Shown here in pieces: positions 1 to 6,299 of a stretch of 6,846 nt of DNA. The DNA is from an uncultured Acidobacteriota bacterium. GTDB lineage: Bacteria; Acidobacteriota; Thermoanaerobaculia; UBA5066. A program made the position numbers and the translations under genes. The DNA lies in assembly GCA_937902605.1 (NCBI GenBank), contig CALFNC010000492.1, positions 1-6,846 of the forward strand. Reading direction: 5' to 3'. Under the pieces are notes generated by a model. The model was given only the letters and a program-made list of their open reading frames with translations. It made no database searches and was not told where the DNA came from. The number at the start of each line of letters is the position of its first letter. Position 1 is the stretch's first letter.

Positions 1-467
1 GGGGCCACCGCGAGCGAAAAGAGCGTCGGGAGGAGGCTCGTCGCCGAGAGCGCGTACCCGCCGAACCCGAACGAGAAGCCTGCGAGAAGGGCGGCCCATG
101 CCGAGGCCCCGAGAGAGCGGGCCAGGAAGTACATCGAAGGGACCGCGAGCAGCACCGGTAGGATCACCTGGAGACGGAAGGCCCACTCGAACGGGAGAGC
201 GAGGAAGAGCGCCGTCATCGGGTGAAAGAGCTCGGCGGTCGGATTCGCCGCGAACGGCTGTCCGGCCCCGAGGAACGGGTCCCAGAGCGGGAGGCCATCG
301 GAGAAGGAGATGAGCGTCCCGACGAGATGCTTCATCGGCCGATGGAGGACGCCGAGATCTCCTCGTGAGAAGGTGGCGCCGCTAAAGAGCGCCTCCCGGA
401 AGAGCCACGCACCGGCGCCTCCGAGGACAGTGGCGACGACAAACGGGCCCGTGCGGCGAGAGGGCAT
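1..467 (-). CDS. YfhO-like multi-pass membrane protein, N-terminal part (runs off the left edge)
   Basis: An uninterrupted minus-strand frame of 155 codons runs from an ATG at 465-467 off the window edge. An in-frame stop (TAA) lies five codons upstream of this ATG with no other start between, which fixes the start. The protein opens with a hydrophobic helix (about residues 8-28), then a short extracytoplasmic-type stretch with GDL (36-38) and PLWDPFLGAGQPFAANP (60-76), then alternating hydrophobic segments from about residue 84 to the edge. The GDL, PLW(D/N)P, G.P and ANP order resembles the first periplasmic loop of YfhO-type proteins and related GT-C-like membrane glycosyltransferases. Known members are large proteins with 10 or more membrane helices, some implicated in glycosylating cell-wall polymers; the substrate here is unknown. 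Only a modest purine-rich stretch (GCGGGA) precedes the ATG. It is transcribed divergently from the bacillithiol operon. The family call is fairly secure; the function is not. Confidence 0.72.
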   Translation of the reverse strand, partial: MPSRRTGPFVVATVLGGAGAWLFREALFSGATFSRGDLGVLHRPMKHLVGTLISFSDGLPLWDPFLGAGQPFAANPTAELFHPMTALFLALPFEWAFRLQVILPVLLAVPSMYFLARSLGASAWAALLAGFSFGFGGYALSATSLLPTLFSLAVA

Positions 468-521
468 CGTTCCCGCAGTTTACGGTGCGATTCCCCCCCC
501 GGCGGCCCTCTCGATAGCGCT

Positions 522-527
522 TATCAT
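522..527 (+). promoter_or_regulatory. Candidate -10 box for the bacillithiol operon
   Basis: TATCAT matches five of six bases of TATAAT. It lies 12 bp before the GTG start of bshC, in the 72-bp spacer between two divergent genes. No convincing -35 hexamer is found 16-18 bp upstream, where the sequence is GC-rich. If used, transcription would start near 534, giving a leader of only about 5-9 nt. That would fit the lack of a well-spaced ribosome binding site. Weak, sequence-only call. Confidence 0.25.
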
Positions 528-539
528 GACGCTACCGAG

Positions 540-2009
540 GTGATGACGATCGCCGTCCCCAACATGGTCCGATCCGACGTCGCCTCAATCCAGGCCCGGG
601 CGAAGGAAGTGCTCGCGCGAGCTCCCGGAGCCGCGAACGGATCCAAAGTCGTCGTCACGACTGGCCAGCAGGTCGGGCTCTTTACCGGCCCGCTCCTCAC
701 GGCAGTCAAGGCGGCCGCGCTTCTCGACCTGAGCCGATCCCTCAACGAGCACGGAGTCGCGGCCGACGCGCTCTTCTGGTGCGCCTCCGAGGACCACGAC
801 CTCATCGAGGTGACACGGATCTTCCTCCCCGGACCGGACGGGCCGAAAGACCTGGGCCCGGACCCGGGGGTCTTGGCCACGAACCGACGCCCGGTCGGGG
901 GGCTCCACCCCCAGGTGGACCTCGGACGAATCGCCGACGAGGCCGTCGGACGGGAGGAAGCCGCCCCGTTCGCGGAGGACGCCCGAAGGTTCGCCGCGCT
1001 CGGCCAAGGAAGGAGCTTCTACGACGGCTTCGTCGCGTCGCTCTCGTGGCTGCTCGGCGATCCGCCCCTCAGGTTTGCCGACGCGGCGGCCCTCGGGGAC
1101 AAGCCGGCCCTCGTCCCGCTCGCTGTCCGGATCGTCAGGGAGCGGGAGACGGTCCGCGGGATCCTCGCGAAGCAGGCCGGGGAGCTGGCCGCCCAGGGCC
1201 TGCCTCTCCAGGTTTCGACGGAGCCGGCGGCCCTTCCCCTCTTCGCGATCGTCGGCTCGACCCGGCACCTCCTCCGGGAGGACGACGGCATCTTCTCTCT
1301 GAAAGGGGACGAAGGGCGGACATGGACCGAGGCGGACGTGATCGCCCGCCTCGAGTCGGGCGAGTGGGCGCCCTCCTTTTCAGCGTTGACACGCCCCCTG
1401 GCCACGTCCTGGCTCCACCCTGTCGCGGCCGCGGTCCTCGGCCCGGCGGAAGTGGCGTATTGGCGGCAGATGCTCCCCCTCTTCGGCTGGGCCGGTCTCG
1501 TGCCCCCATGCATCGTCCTCAGACCGTCGGTGGTCCTCCTGAGCCGAGGCGACCAGAAGCTCGCCGAACGGCTCGGGCTGCCGCTCGCGAAGTTCCTGAC
1601 CTCGCCCCAGGAGGTGCGCCGAGGCCGCGCAGCCGCGCGGAACGCGGATCTACTGGCGTGTCTCGCGAACGTAGAGACCGTCGCCCGCGAGTCTCTCGAG
1701 TCACTGCGCCCCGAGCTCGTCGGTGTGGACGCGTCCCTCGCGAAGGGCCTCGACGCCACCACCCAGAACATCTCCTTCGCAATCGGGAAGCTGCGGGAGC
1801 GGGTTCTCGCCGCGGCGTCGCGCGCGGACGAGGCGTTCGGCCGGGATATCGACCGGCTGGCCGCTTCCCTTCTCCCCGGCGGGAAACTGGCGGAGAGGGT
1901 TTACTCTCCCCTCGTCTACCTCCCGAGACACGGGAGGGAGCGGCTCGCGGAGAGGCTCCTCGGGGAGGTCCGTTGGAGCGAGCCGGGGCCACAGGTCATC
2001 GAGCTATGA
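540..2009 (+). CDS. bshC: BshC, putative bacillithiol biosynthesis cysteine-adding enzyme
   Basis: BshC is assigned the last step of bacillithiol synthesis, adding L-cysteine to glucosamine-malate in the cytoplasm. Family hallmarks are clear: TGQQVGLFTGP (residues 41-51) and FWCASEDHD (79-87) in the Rossmann-like core, a helical region around 340-450 that would form the coiled coil, and the C-terminal block KLAERVYSPLVYL (449-461) ending in QVIEL. The protein has 489 residues where the family usually has about 530-540. The shortfall is at the N-terminus: the TGQQ motif lies about 50 residues earlier than usual. The frame stays open upstream but has no ATG, GTG or TTG back to about position 375, so GTG 540 or ATG 543 is the likely start. 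The only SD-like bases (GAGG, 537-540) are too close to either start. The stop overlaps the bshB1 start (ATGA). Family call strong; start uncertain. Confidence 0.93.
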   Translation: MMTIAVPNMVRSDVASIQARAKEVLARAPGAANGSKVVVTTGQQVGLFTGPLLTAVKAAALLDLSRSLNEHGVAADALFWCASEDHDLIEVTRIFLPGPDGPKDLGPDPGVLATNRRPVGGLHPQVDLGRIADEAVGREEAAPFAEDARRFAALGQGRSFYDGFVASLSWLLGDPPLRFADAAALGDKPALVPLAVRIVRERETVRGILAKQAGELAAQGLPLQVSTEPAALPLFAIVGSTRHLLREDDGIFSLKGDEGRTWTEADVIARLESGEWAPSFSALTRPLATSWLHPVAAAVLGPAEVAYWRQMLPLFGWAGLVPPCIVLRPSVVLLSRGDQKLAERLGLPLAKFLTSPQEVRRGRAAARNADLLACLANVETVARESLESLRPELVGVDASLAKGLDATTQNISFAIGKLRERVLAAASRADEAFGRDIDRLAASLLPGGKLAERVYSPLVYLPRHGRERLAERLLGEVRWSEPGPQVIEL

Positions 2010-2767
2010 AAGAAACGAAAGCAGCGGAAGAGACGGTCGACATTCTCGCGGTCGGGGCGCACCCCGACGACATAGAGCTCGGATGCGGCGCCACTCTCGT
2101 GTCGCTCGCCGCGCGCGGGAGGCGCTTTGGAATTCTCGACTTGACGCGCGGCGAGAGCGGGACTCGCGGAACCCCCCAGATCCGCGCTGCCGAGGCGGCA
2201 GCGGCAGCGAAAGCGCTGGGGGCCCGCTTTCGGCAGAGCCTTGACCTGGGCGACGGCGGACTCCGCACGGACCGGGACGCAGAGCTGCAGGTGATCGAGG
2301 TGATCCGGCGAGTCCGACCGAAGCTCGTCATCGCGCCGTTCCCGGCCGACCGGCACCCGGACCATGTTCGGGCGAGCCGCCTCGCGACCGAGGCCTCGTT
2401 CTATGCGGGGCTCCGGGCTCTGAGGAGCGGCGCGGCAGCGCATCGTCCGCAGTCGGTCGTCTACTACGCGTCGAGCTACACGCAGCAACCATCGTTCTTC
2501 GTGGACGTGACGGACGCCTTCGAGACGAAGATGAAAGCGATCCGCTGCTTCGCGAGCCAGTTCTACGACCCGGCGTCGACCGAGCCGGAGACGGTCCTCT
2601 CCCAAAAGACCTTCCTCGACGCGATCGAGGCGCGGGCCCGGTTCTACGGCCGGCTGATCAACGTGACGTACGCCGAGGCCTTCGTCTCCCCCCGTCCACC
2701 AACTCTCGCGGACCCGGTCGCGGCCTTCGCGGGCTACGAGCCGGGCTTCGACGGGTCGCTTCGCTGA
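2006..2767 (+). CDS. bshB1: BshB1, bacillithiol biosynthesis deacetylase (PIG-L/LmbE family)
   Basis: This 253-residue zinc hydrolase of the PIG-L/LmbE fold removes the acetyl group from GlcNAc-malate to give glucosamine-malate. AHPDD is at residues 18-22 and HPDH at 117-120. By analogy with characterised BshB and MshB enzymes, His19, Asp22 and His120 would bind zinc, Asp21 would be the general base and His117 would stabilise the transition state. DLTRGESGTRGT (45-56) and the late QFYDP segment are typical of the BshB1 branch rather than BshB2. The frame stays open far upstream, to about 779, but that region is out of frame with bshC and is a shadow. The start chosen is the ATG at 2006, which overlaps the bshC stop as ATGA, a classic translational coupling arrangement, and puts AHPDD at the usual distance from the N-terminus. 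Length is normal for the family. Confidence 0.95.
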   Translation: MKETKAAEETVDILAVGAHPDDIELGCGATLVSLAARGRRFGILDLTRGESGTRGTPQIRAAEAAAAAKALGARFRQSLDLGDGGLRTDRDAELQVIEVIRRVRPKLVIAPFPADRHPDHVRASRLATEASFYAGLRALRSGAAAHRPQSVVYYASSYTQQPSFFVDVTDAFETKMKAIRCFASQFYDPASTEPETVLSQKTFLDAIEARARFYGRLINVTYAEAFVSPRPPTLADPVAAFAGYEPGFDGSLR

Positions 2768-2783
2768 CCTGGCGATTGACGCG

Positions 2784-3905
2784 ATGAGAATCGGCATCAC
2801 CTGCTACCCGACGTTCGGTGGATCGGGAGTCGTTGCCACCGAGCTAGGACACGAGCTGGCGAAGCGGGGCCACGAGGTTCACTTCATCTCGTACGCGCTT
2901 CCCTCGCGGCTCAACGTCTTCGCTGAGCGGGTGACATACCACGAGGTGTCGGTTCCGTCGTACCCCCTGTTCCAGTACGCGCCGTACGATCTAGCGCTCG
3001 CCACGCGGATGACCGACGTCGCCCTCCACGAGAGGCTGGATCTCATCCATGTCCACTACGCGCTCCCCCACGCGATCTCGGCGCACCTCGCCCGCGAGAT
3101 GCTGGCGCCCTACCCGCTCGGGGTGGTGACGACGCTTCATGGGACCGACATCACGATCGTGGGGCAGGATCGCTCCTACCTCCCGATCACCCGTTTCGGG
3201 ATCGAGAAGTCCGATGCCGTGACGGCCGTCTCTGAGTACCTCCGCGACGTCACGCTCAAGGTCTTCACGCCCGACAAGGAGATCGACGTCGTTCCGAACT
3301 TCATCGACCCGGAGCGATGGGCGCCGGCGCGGGTCACGGGCGTGGCCAGCTGCTTCACGCACGGTGGCACCCGAATGGTCCTTCACGTCTCGAACTTCCG
3401 GCCCGTCAAACGGGTCCGGGACGTGATCGAGGTCTTCGACCGGATCAGGAAGCGGACGCCGTCCCGCCTCGTGATGATCGGTGACGGACCAGACCGGCCG
3501 GCGGCCGAGGAGCTCTGCCGTGAACGGGGAATCTCGTCCCTCGTCCATTTCCTCGGAAACACCCCGGCCGTCGAGGAGATCTTCCCAGCGGCGAGCCTCT
3601 ACGTCCTGACCTCGGACTCGGAGTCGTTCGGCCTCTCGGCCCTCGAGGCCCAGGCGTGCGGCGTACCGGTCCTCGGCTATCGCGCCGGCGGCCTACCGGA
3701 AGTGGTGGTCCACGGGGAGACGGGCTTCCTCCGGGAGGTCGGCGACGTGGACGGACTCGCGAACGACGGGGTCTCGCTCCTCCTCGACGCGGCGAGGGGG
3801 AAGGCGGTCGCCGAGGCGGCTCGCAAGAGGGCCGTCGAGCTCTTCAACGCCGAGGCGGCGGTCCGGAAATACCTCGCGGTCTACGAGCGGGTACTCGCCG
3901 CCTGA
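2784..3905 (+). CDS. bshA: BshA, N-acetyl-alpha-D-glucosaminyl L-malate synthase (GT4 glycosyltransferase)
   Basis: BshA performs the first committed step of bacillithiol synthesis, transferring GlcNAc from UDP-GlcNAc to L-malate. The 373-residue protein matches the family end to end. It has MRIGITCYPTFGGSG at the N-terminus (glycine loop 12-15), HVHYALPHA near residue 90, HGTDIT (119-124), NFRPVKR (204-210, with Lys209 at the expected nucleotide-sugar phosphate contact), and ESFGLSALE (280-288), the EX7E motif of GT4 enzymes, followed by CGVPV and GGLPEV. Length is standard. The ATG is the first residue of the conserved MRIGITCYP block, so the start is secure, although no good SD precedes it. 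It follows bshB1 by 16 bp and is probably read from the same transcript. Its last 62 bp overlap the end of the opposite-strand deaminase gene. Confidence 0.96.
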   Translation: MRIGITCYPTFGGSGVVATELGHELAKRGHEVHFISYALPSRLNVFAERVTYHEVSVPSYPLFQYAPYDLALATRMTDVALHERLDLIHVHYALPHAISAHLAREMLAPYPLGVVTTLHGTDITIVGQDRSYLPITRFGIEKSDAVTAVSEYLRDVTLKVFTPDKEIDVVPNFIDPERWAPARVTGVASCFTHGGTRMVLHVSNFRPVKRVRDVIEVFDRIRKRTPSRLVMIGDGPDRPAAEELCRERGISSLVHFLGNTPAVEEIFPAASLYVLTSDSESFGLSALEAQACGVPVLGYRAGGLPEVVVHGETGFLREVGDVDGLANDGVSLLLDAARGKAVAEAARKRAVELFNAEAAVRKYLAVYERVLAA

Positions 3906-4881
3906 CCGGGCGCAGACCGAACGCAAAGCCGTTCGAGAGGACCGCCTCGAGCTCCCGCCGCGTCGCCCCCAGGCGGGCGAGCTCCAGGAACTCGGCCCTC
4001 AGCGTCGAACGAAACAGGCCGGGGTCGTCGGTTGAAAGCGAGACCCGAACCCCGGCACGGAGAAGCTCGAGGACCGGGTGCCTCTCTCCGGGGGGCAGCG
4101 CGCGCGTCGCCACGTTCGACGTCGGGCAGAGGTCGAGCGGGGTCTGGAGGCGGGCCAGCCTCGTCACGACCGACGGGTCCTCGGCGGCCCGGAACCCGTG
4201 TGCGATCCGGACCGGCTTCAGCTCCTCGAGCGCGGCCGCCACCGATTCGGCACCCGCCCACTCACCCGCGTGGATGAGCGGGGCGAGGGAAAGCCGCCTT
4301 ACCCGATCGAAGACCTGCCGAAATTCCCGGGCCGGGACGGACGATTCGTCCCCGCCGAGTCCGAACCCGCCGACACGCGGCCAGGGAGAGGCCTCGTGGA
4401 GGTCAAGAACCCGGTGCGCCGCGTCGGGTCCCCACTGCCGAGCGGAGTCGAGGAGGACGACGACCCTCCGGCCGGAGCCATTCTCGAACCGGCGAAAGAC
4501 CTGCTCGAGCGCCGATCGGACCCCCGCCCAGTCGAGCCCGATCCTCTCGATCACCGCGGGCGACACGTAGACCTCGGCGTACGCGATGTTCTCCCTCGAG
4601 AGGCGGCGGACGAGATCACGAGCGACGGCTGCGTAGTCGGCGGGCGTCTTCAGGCACCGACAGACGTCGCGGTAGAAGGCGAGGAAGTCCCGGAAATCGC
4701 CGACCCGCTGCCGCGCCCGGACCGAGGCAAGATCGGGGAATATCGGCTCCCGGAAACGCCTGGCCAGCCGGACGAGAGTCGCCGGTGCGATAGCCCCTTC
4801 CAGGTGAAGATGGAGCTCCGCCTTTGGCCGCGATCTGAAGACGTGGAAGAAAGAACGGACGCCGGGAGAGAATGGGGCCAC
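3844..4881 (-). CDS. Adenosine deaminase family protein
   Basis: This 345-residue cytoplasmic metal-dependent amidohydrolase most likely deaminates adenosine or a related purine. All catalytic residues of adenosine deaminase are present with the spacing of the mouse enzyme: HLHLEGA (24-30; His24 and His26 zinc ligands), HAGE (204-207; His204 zinc ligand, Glu207 proton donor), His228 in IAHG, and STDDP (283-287; Asp285 zinc ligand, Asp286). CPTSN (252-256) is typical of bacterial members. Adenine deaminase or aminodeoxyfutalosine deaminase cannot be excluded by motif alone. An in-frame stop shortly upstream and the absence of other start codons before HLHLEG make GTG 4881 the likely start; no SD is visible. 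Conserved similarity ends near residue 323. The remaining tail (324-345) is Arg/Pro-rich, and residues 326-345 are encoded by the antisense of the bshA 3' end. The GTG directly abuts the GTG of the next gene. Confidence 0.9.
   Translation of the reverse strand: MAPFSPGVRSFFHVFRSRPKAELHLHLEGAIAPATLVRLARRFREPIFPDLASVRARQRVGDFRDFLAFYRDVCRCLKTPADYAAVARDLVRRLSRENIAYAEVYVSPAVIERIGLDWAGVRSALEQVFRRFENGSGRRVVVLLDSARQWGPDAAHRVLDLHEASPWPRVGGFGLGGDESSVPAREFRQVFDRVRRLSLAPLIHAGEWAGAESVAAALEELKPVRIAHGFRAAEDPSVVTRLARLQTPLDLCPTSNVATRALPPGERHPVLELLRAGVRVSLSTDDPGLFRSTLRAEFLELARLGATRRELEAVLSNGFAFGLRPVRRRVPARRPRGISGPPPRR
3853..3903. repeat. Inverted repeat inside the bshA/deaminase 3' overlap
   Basis: AGGCGGCG at 3853-3860 is the exact reverse complement of CGCCGCCT at 3896-3903. 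The 35-nt loop holds a smaller CTCG/CGAG hairpin (3873-3876 with 3884-3887). It lies wholly within the 62-bp tail-to-tail overlap of two coding regions. It could help end transcription in both directions where there is no intergenic space, but there is no T-tract, and 8-bp GC-only arms arise easily by chance in DNA of this composition. Confidence 0.3.
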
Positions 4882-5346
4882 GTGAACGGATCGTACTCAA
4901 GCAGGACGGGGTCAGTCGAGCGGGGACGCGAACCGCGGGTTTGGATCCGGGAACGGACCTGGAAGAGGGGAGCGGCTCTCGGGCTCGACCTCCTTCTGCT
5001 CGGGGGAGGCCCCCTTCTCCTGTCGACGGCGGCAGTCTTCGGCGTCCTGCTGGCGTATCCGCAGCAACCGCTATTCCTCCCCTGGCTCTTTCGCGGCGCC
5101 CAGGCTCTTTTCCTGCTGACTTTCCTCCTCCGGGACAGCCTGGATGTCAGCGCCGGGAAGCGCCTGTTCGGCCTGCGGGTCATCCGGCTCGACGGGGGAC
5201 GGGTCACACCCCTCGATTCGTTCGTCCGGAACCTCCCGCTCGTCCTCCCCCCCTGGAGCTTCCTGGAGTGCGTCCCCGCCCTGAGGAGGGAGGACGGGCG
5301 TCGCTCCGGGGACCGGATGGCCGGGACGAGGGTGGTCGAGGAATAG
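4882..5346 (+). CDS. RDD family membrane protein
   Basis: This is a 154-residue integral membrane protein of the RDD family, named for conserved Arg and Asp residues; some members are linked to ion transport but most have no known function. Visible hallmarks are the R..LGLDLLLLG first helix (Arg29, Asp36), a long first hydrophobic segment (about 31-59), a second (about 64-83), AGKRLFGLRVI (91-101, the usual GK.L.G..V block), FVRN (114-117) and the closing RRSGDRMAGTRVV (140-152). The start is uncertain. GTG 4882 gives a normal N-terminus with a basic leader before the first helix and has a GGGAG about 14 nt upstream. The in-frame ATG 4810 and GTG 4804 would overlap the deaminase catalytic region and add an unconserved stretch. 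The reading frame continues far upstream as antisense shadow. It ends 55 bp before the DUF4097 gene on the same strand and may be co-transcribed with it. Confidence 0.82.
   Translation: MNGSYSSRTGSVERGREPRVWIRERTWKRGAALGLDLLLLGGGPLLLSTAAVFGVLLAYPQQPLFLPWLFRGAQALFLLTFLLRDSLDVSAGKRLFGLRVIRLDGGRVTPLDSFVRNLPLVLPPWSFLECVPALRREDGRRSGDRMAGTRVVEE
4890..4919 (-). promoter_or_regulatory. Candidate promoter for the deaminase gene, inside the RDD gene
   Basis: Read on the minus strand, TCGACT (plus 4914-4919, four of six to TTGACA), an 18-bp spacer and TACGAT (plus 4890-4895, four of six to TATAAT) precede the GTG start. The predicted first base is near 4882-4883, so the mRNA would be leaderless or nearly so. 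That fits the absence of an SD. It lies within the coding start of the opposite gene. Both boxes are weak matches. Confidence 0.2.
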
Positions 5347-5360
5347 GACGCGACGAAACC

Positions 5361-5394
5361 TTTCCCCCCGTTCTTTCGTTCCTGAAGGGGGAGA
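5361..5394 (+). promoter_or_regulatory. Possible hairpin masking the ribosome binding site of the DUF4097 gene
   Basis: TTTCCCCC at 5361-5368 can pair with GGGGGAGA at 5387-5394 (8 bp, one G-U pair) across an 18-nt loop. The 3' arm is the Shine-Dalgarno sequence itself: GGGGGAG ends at 5393, eight bases before the ATG at 5402. A second purine block (AGAGGA, 5395-5400) abuts the start. Such pairing could restrain translation until opened by heat, a protein or ribosome passage, but no conservation can be seen from one sequence. Confidence 0.3.
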
Positions 5395-5401
5395 AGAGGA
5401 A

Positions 5402-6226
5402 ATGGCTACAGACCGAAACCTCAGCCCGCGGTCCTTGGCTCCCGCCCTCGCCATCGTCCTGGCCCTCGTCGCGGCTCCGGCCAAGGGCGCCGAACCGGTC
5501 ACCGAGAGATTCGAGAAGACCTATGAATTGACCGGGATCCACAGGGTCCGCTTACAGAACGTGAACGGCCCCGTGCGGGTTTTGGCATGGGACAAAGAGG
5601 TCTTCCGCCTCGAGGCCGTCAAGAAGGCTCGCGGGAGCCGGGCCGAGCAGAACCTGCACGACACCGAAATCCGCGTGCTGAAGCGGGGCGACTCCATCGA
5701 CGTCGAGACGATCCTTCCCAAGAGGGGGCGCTGGTTCGGCCTGTTCCTGTTCGGGGATCCTAGTGGGGCCGAGGTCTCTTACGAGCTGAAGCTTCCACCC
5801 GCCGTCGTCGTGGAGGTCGAGACGGTGAACGGGAAGATCGTGGCCGAAAGGAGGACCGGGTCGCTCTCGCTCAACACGGTGAACGGCTCGGTGCGCGTCG
5901 AGTCCCACGACGCGCCGCTCCGCGTCAACACGGTCAACGGCTCGGTCGACGTCGCTTTCGTCGGCGGTCTGAAACAGGCCGACCTCGAGACGGTCAACGG
6001 GTCGGTCGTGGTCGCCTGCTCCCGGAAATCCTCGATCCGCTACCAGCTCCAGACCGTGAATGGCCGGATCCGGTCGGACTTCGAGGGGCTGACGGTCGAG
6101 GGAAAGTGGGGCCCGAGGGAGGCCCGGGGGACGCTGAACGGCGGAACGGAACGGCTCTCGGTCGAGACCGTAAACGGAGAGATCCGGCTCGTCTGTCCCG
6201 AAGAGAAGGACGGTCTGAACCGGTAG
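5402..6226 (+). CDS. Exported DUF4097-family beta-repeat protein
   Basis: A 274-residue protein beginning with a signal peptide: basic n-region, hydrophobic core at about 12-25 (LAPALAIVLALVAA), and an AKGA cleavage region near 27-30. It is therefore probably periplasmic or surface-located. The mature part is beta-rich with a repeated (T/N)VNG(S/K/E) turn at residues 53, 141, 159, 177, 197, 218 and 256, plus a TLNG variant at 244. Spacing of 18-21 residues from 141 to 218 (38, about two turns, before the last) is what a right-handed parallel beta-helix would give, with Asn and Gly stacked at one corner. This matches the DUF4097 / putative adhesin (LiaG-like) family, whose biochemical role is unknown. 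No enzyme motif is visible. The start is well supported by GGGGGAG ending eight bases before the ATG. It follows the RDD gene by 55 bp and precedes the Tic20-like gene by 73 bp. Confidence 0.85.
   Translation: MATDRNLSPRSLAPALAIVLALVAAPAKGAEPVTERFEKTYELTGIHRVRLQNVNGPVRVLAWDKEVFRLEAVKKARGSRAEQNLHDTEIRVLKRGDSIDVETILPKRGRWFGLFLFGDPSGAEVSYELKLPPAVVVEVETVNGKIVAERRTGSLSLNTVNGSVRVESHDAPLRVNTVNGSVDVAFVGGLKQADLETVNGSVVVACSRKSSIRYQLQTVNGRIRSDFEGLTVEGKWGPREARGTLNGGTERLSVETVNGEIRLVCPEEKDGLNR
5822..6178 (+). repeat. Degenerate in-frame repeats encoding the TVNG turns
   Basis: A 12-base core of the form ACSGTSAACGGN, with variants, recurs at 5822, 5876, 5930, 5990, 6053 and 6167. The first three are exactly 54 bp apart. 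The second and third copies are the most alike (AACACGGT followed by G or C, then AACGGCTCGGT), suggesting recent duplication or homogenisation of single beta-helix rungs. A solitary related NVNG copy lies at 5558-5569. Confidence 0.7.
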
Positions 6227-6299
6227 GCCGAACCCGCCGACGCTTCCGTCGTACCATAGGGGTCCACCGAAGCTGGACACGAGGGAAGGAGATCGGCAC

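Noticed and set aside
511..527. Near-palindrome GATAGCGCTTATC as an operator between the divergent genes
   Set aside because: Only the AGCGCT core is palindromic and the flanks do not align symmetrically, so it is not distinguishable from chance.
98..543. Two plus-strand ORFs (98-313 and 310-543) at the left edge
   Set aside because: They are antisense to the YfhO-like frame, which has clear membrane-protein composition and family motifs. Their own translations are Arg/Pro/Gly-rich.
779..2005. Long open frame upstream of and in frame with bshB1, giving a 662-residue ORF
   Set aside because: It overlaps bshC in another frame and reads as Arg/Pro/Gly-rich noise. Recognisable BshB1 sequence begins at ATG 2006, so the extension is a GC-driven shadow and not a fusion protein.
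1916..2800. 294-residue minus-strand ORF opposite bshB1
   Set aside because: It is antisense to a well-supported gene, is charged and low in complexity, and has no family resemblance.
4078..4881. Open frame antisense to the deaminase and in frame with the RDD gene
   Set aside because: There is no recognisable domain and the composition is typical of the reverse strand of a high-GC gene. The deaminase on the other strand has full catalytic motifs.
6238..6257. Small CGACG/CGTCG hairpin followed by TACCAT before the Tic20-like gene
   Set aside because: The stem is five base pairs with no T-tract, so it is poor as a terminator. TACCAT has no -35 partner at a sensible distance. Neither is strong enough to annotate.
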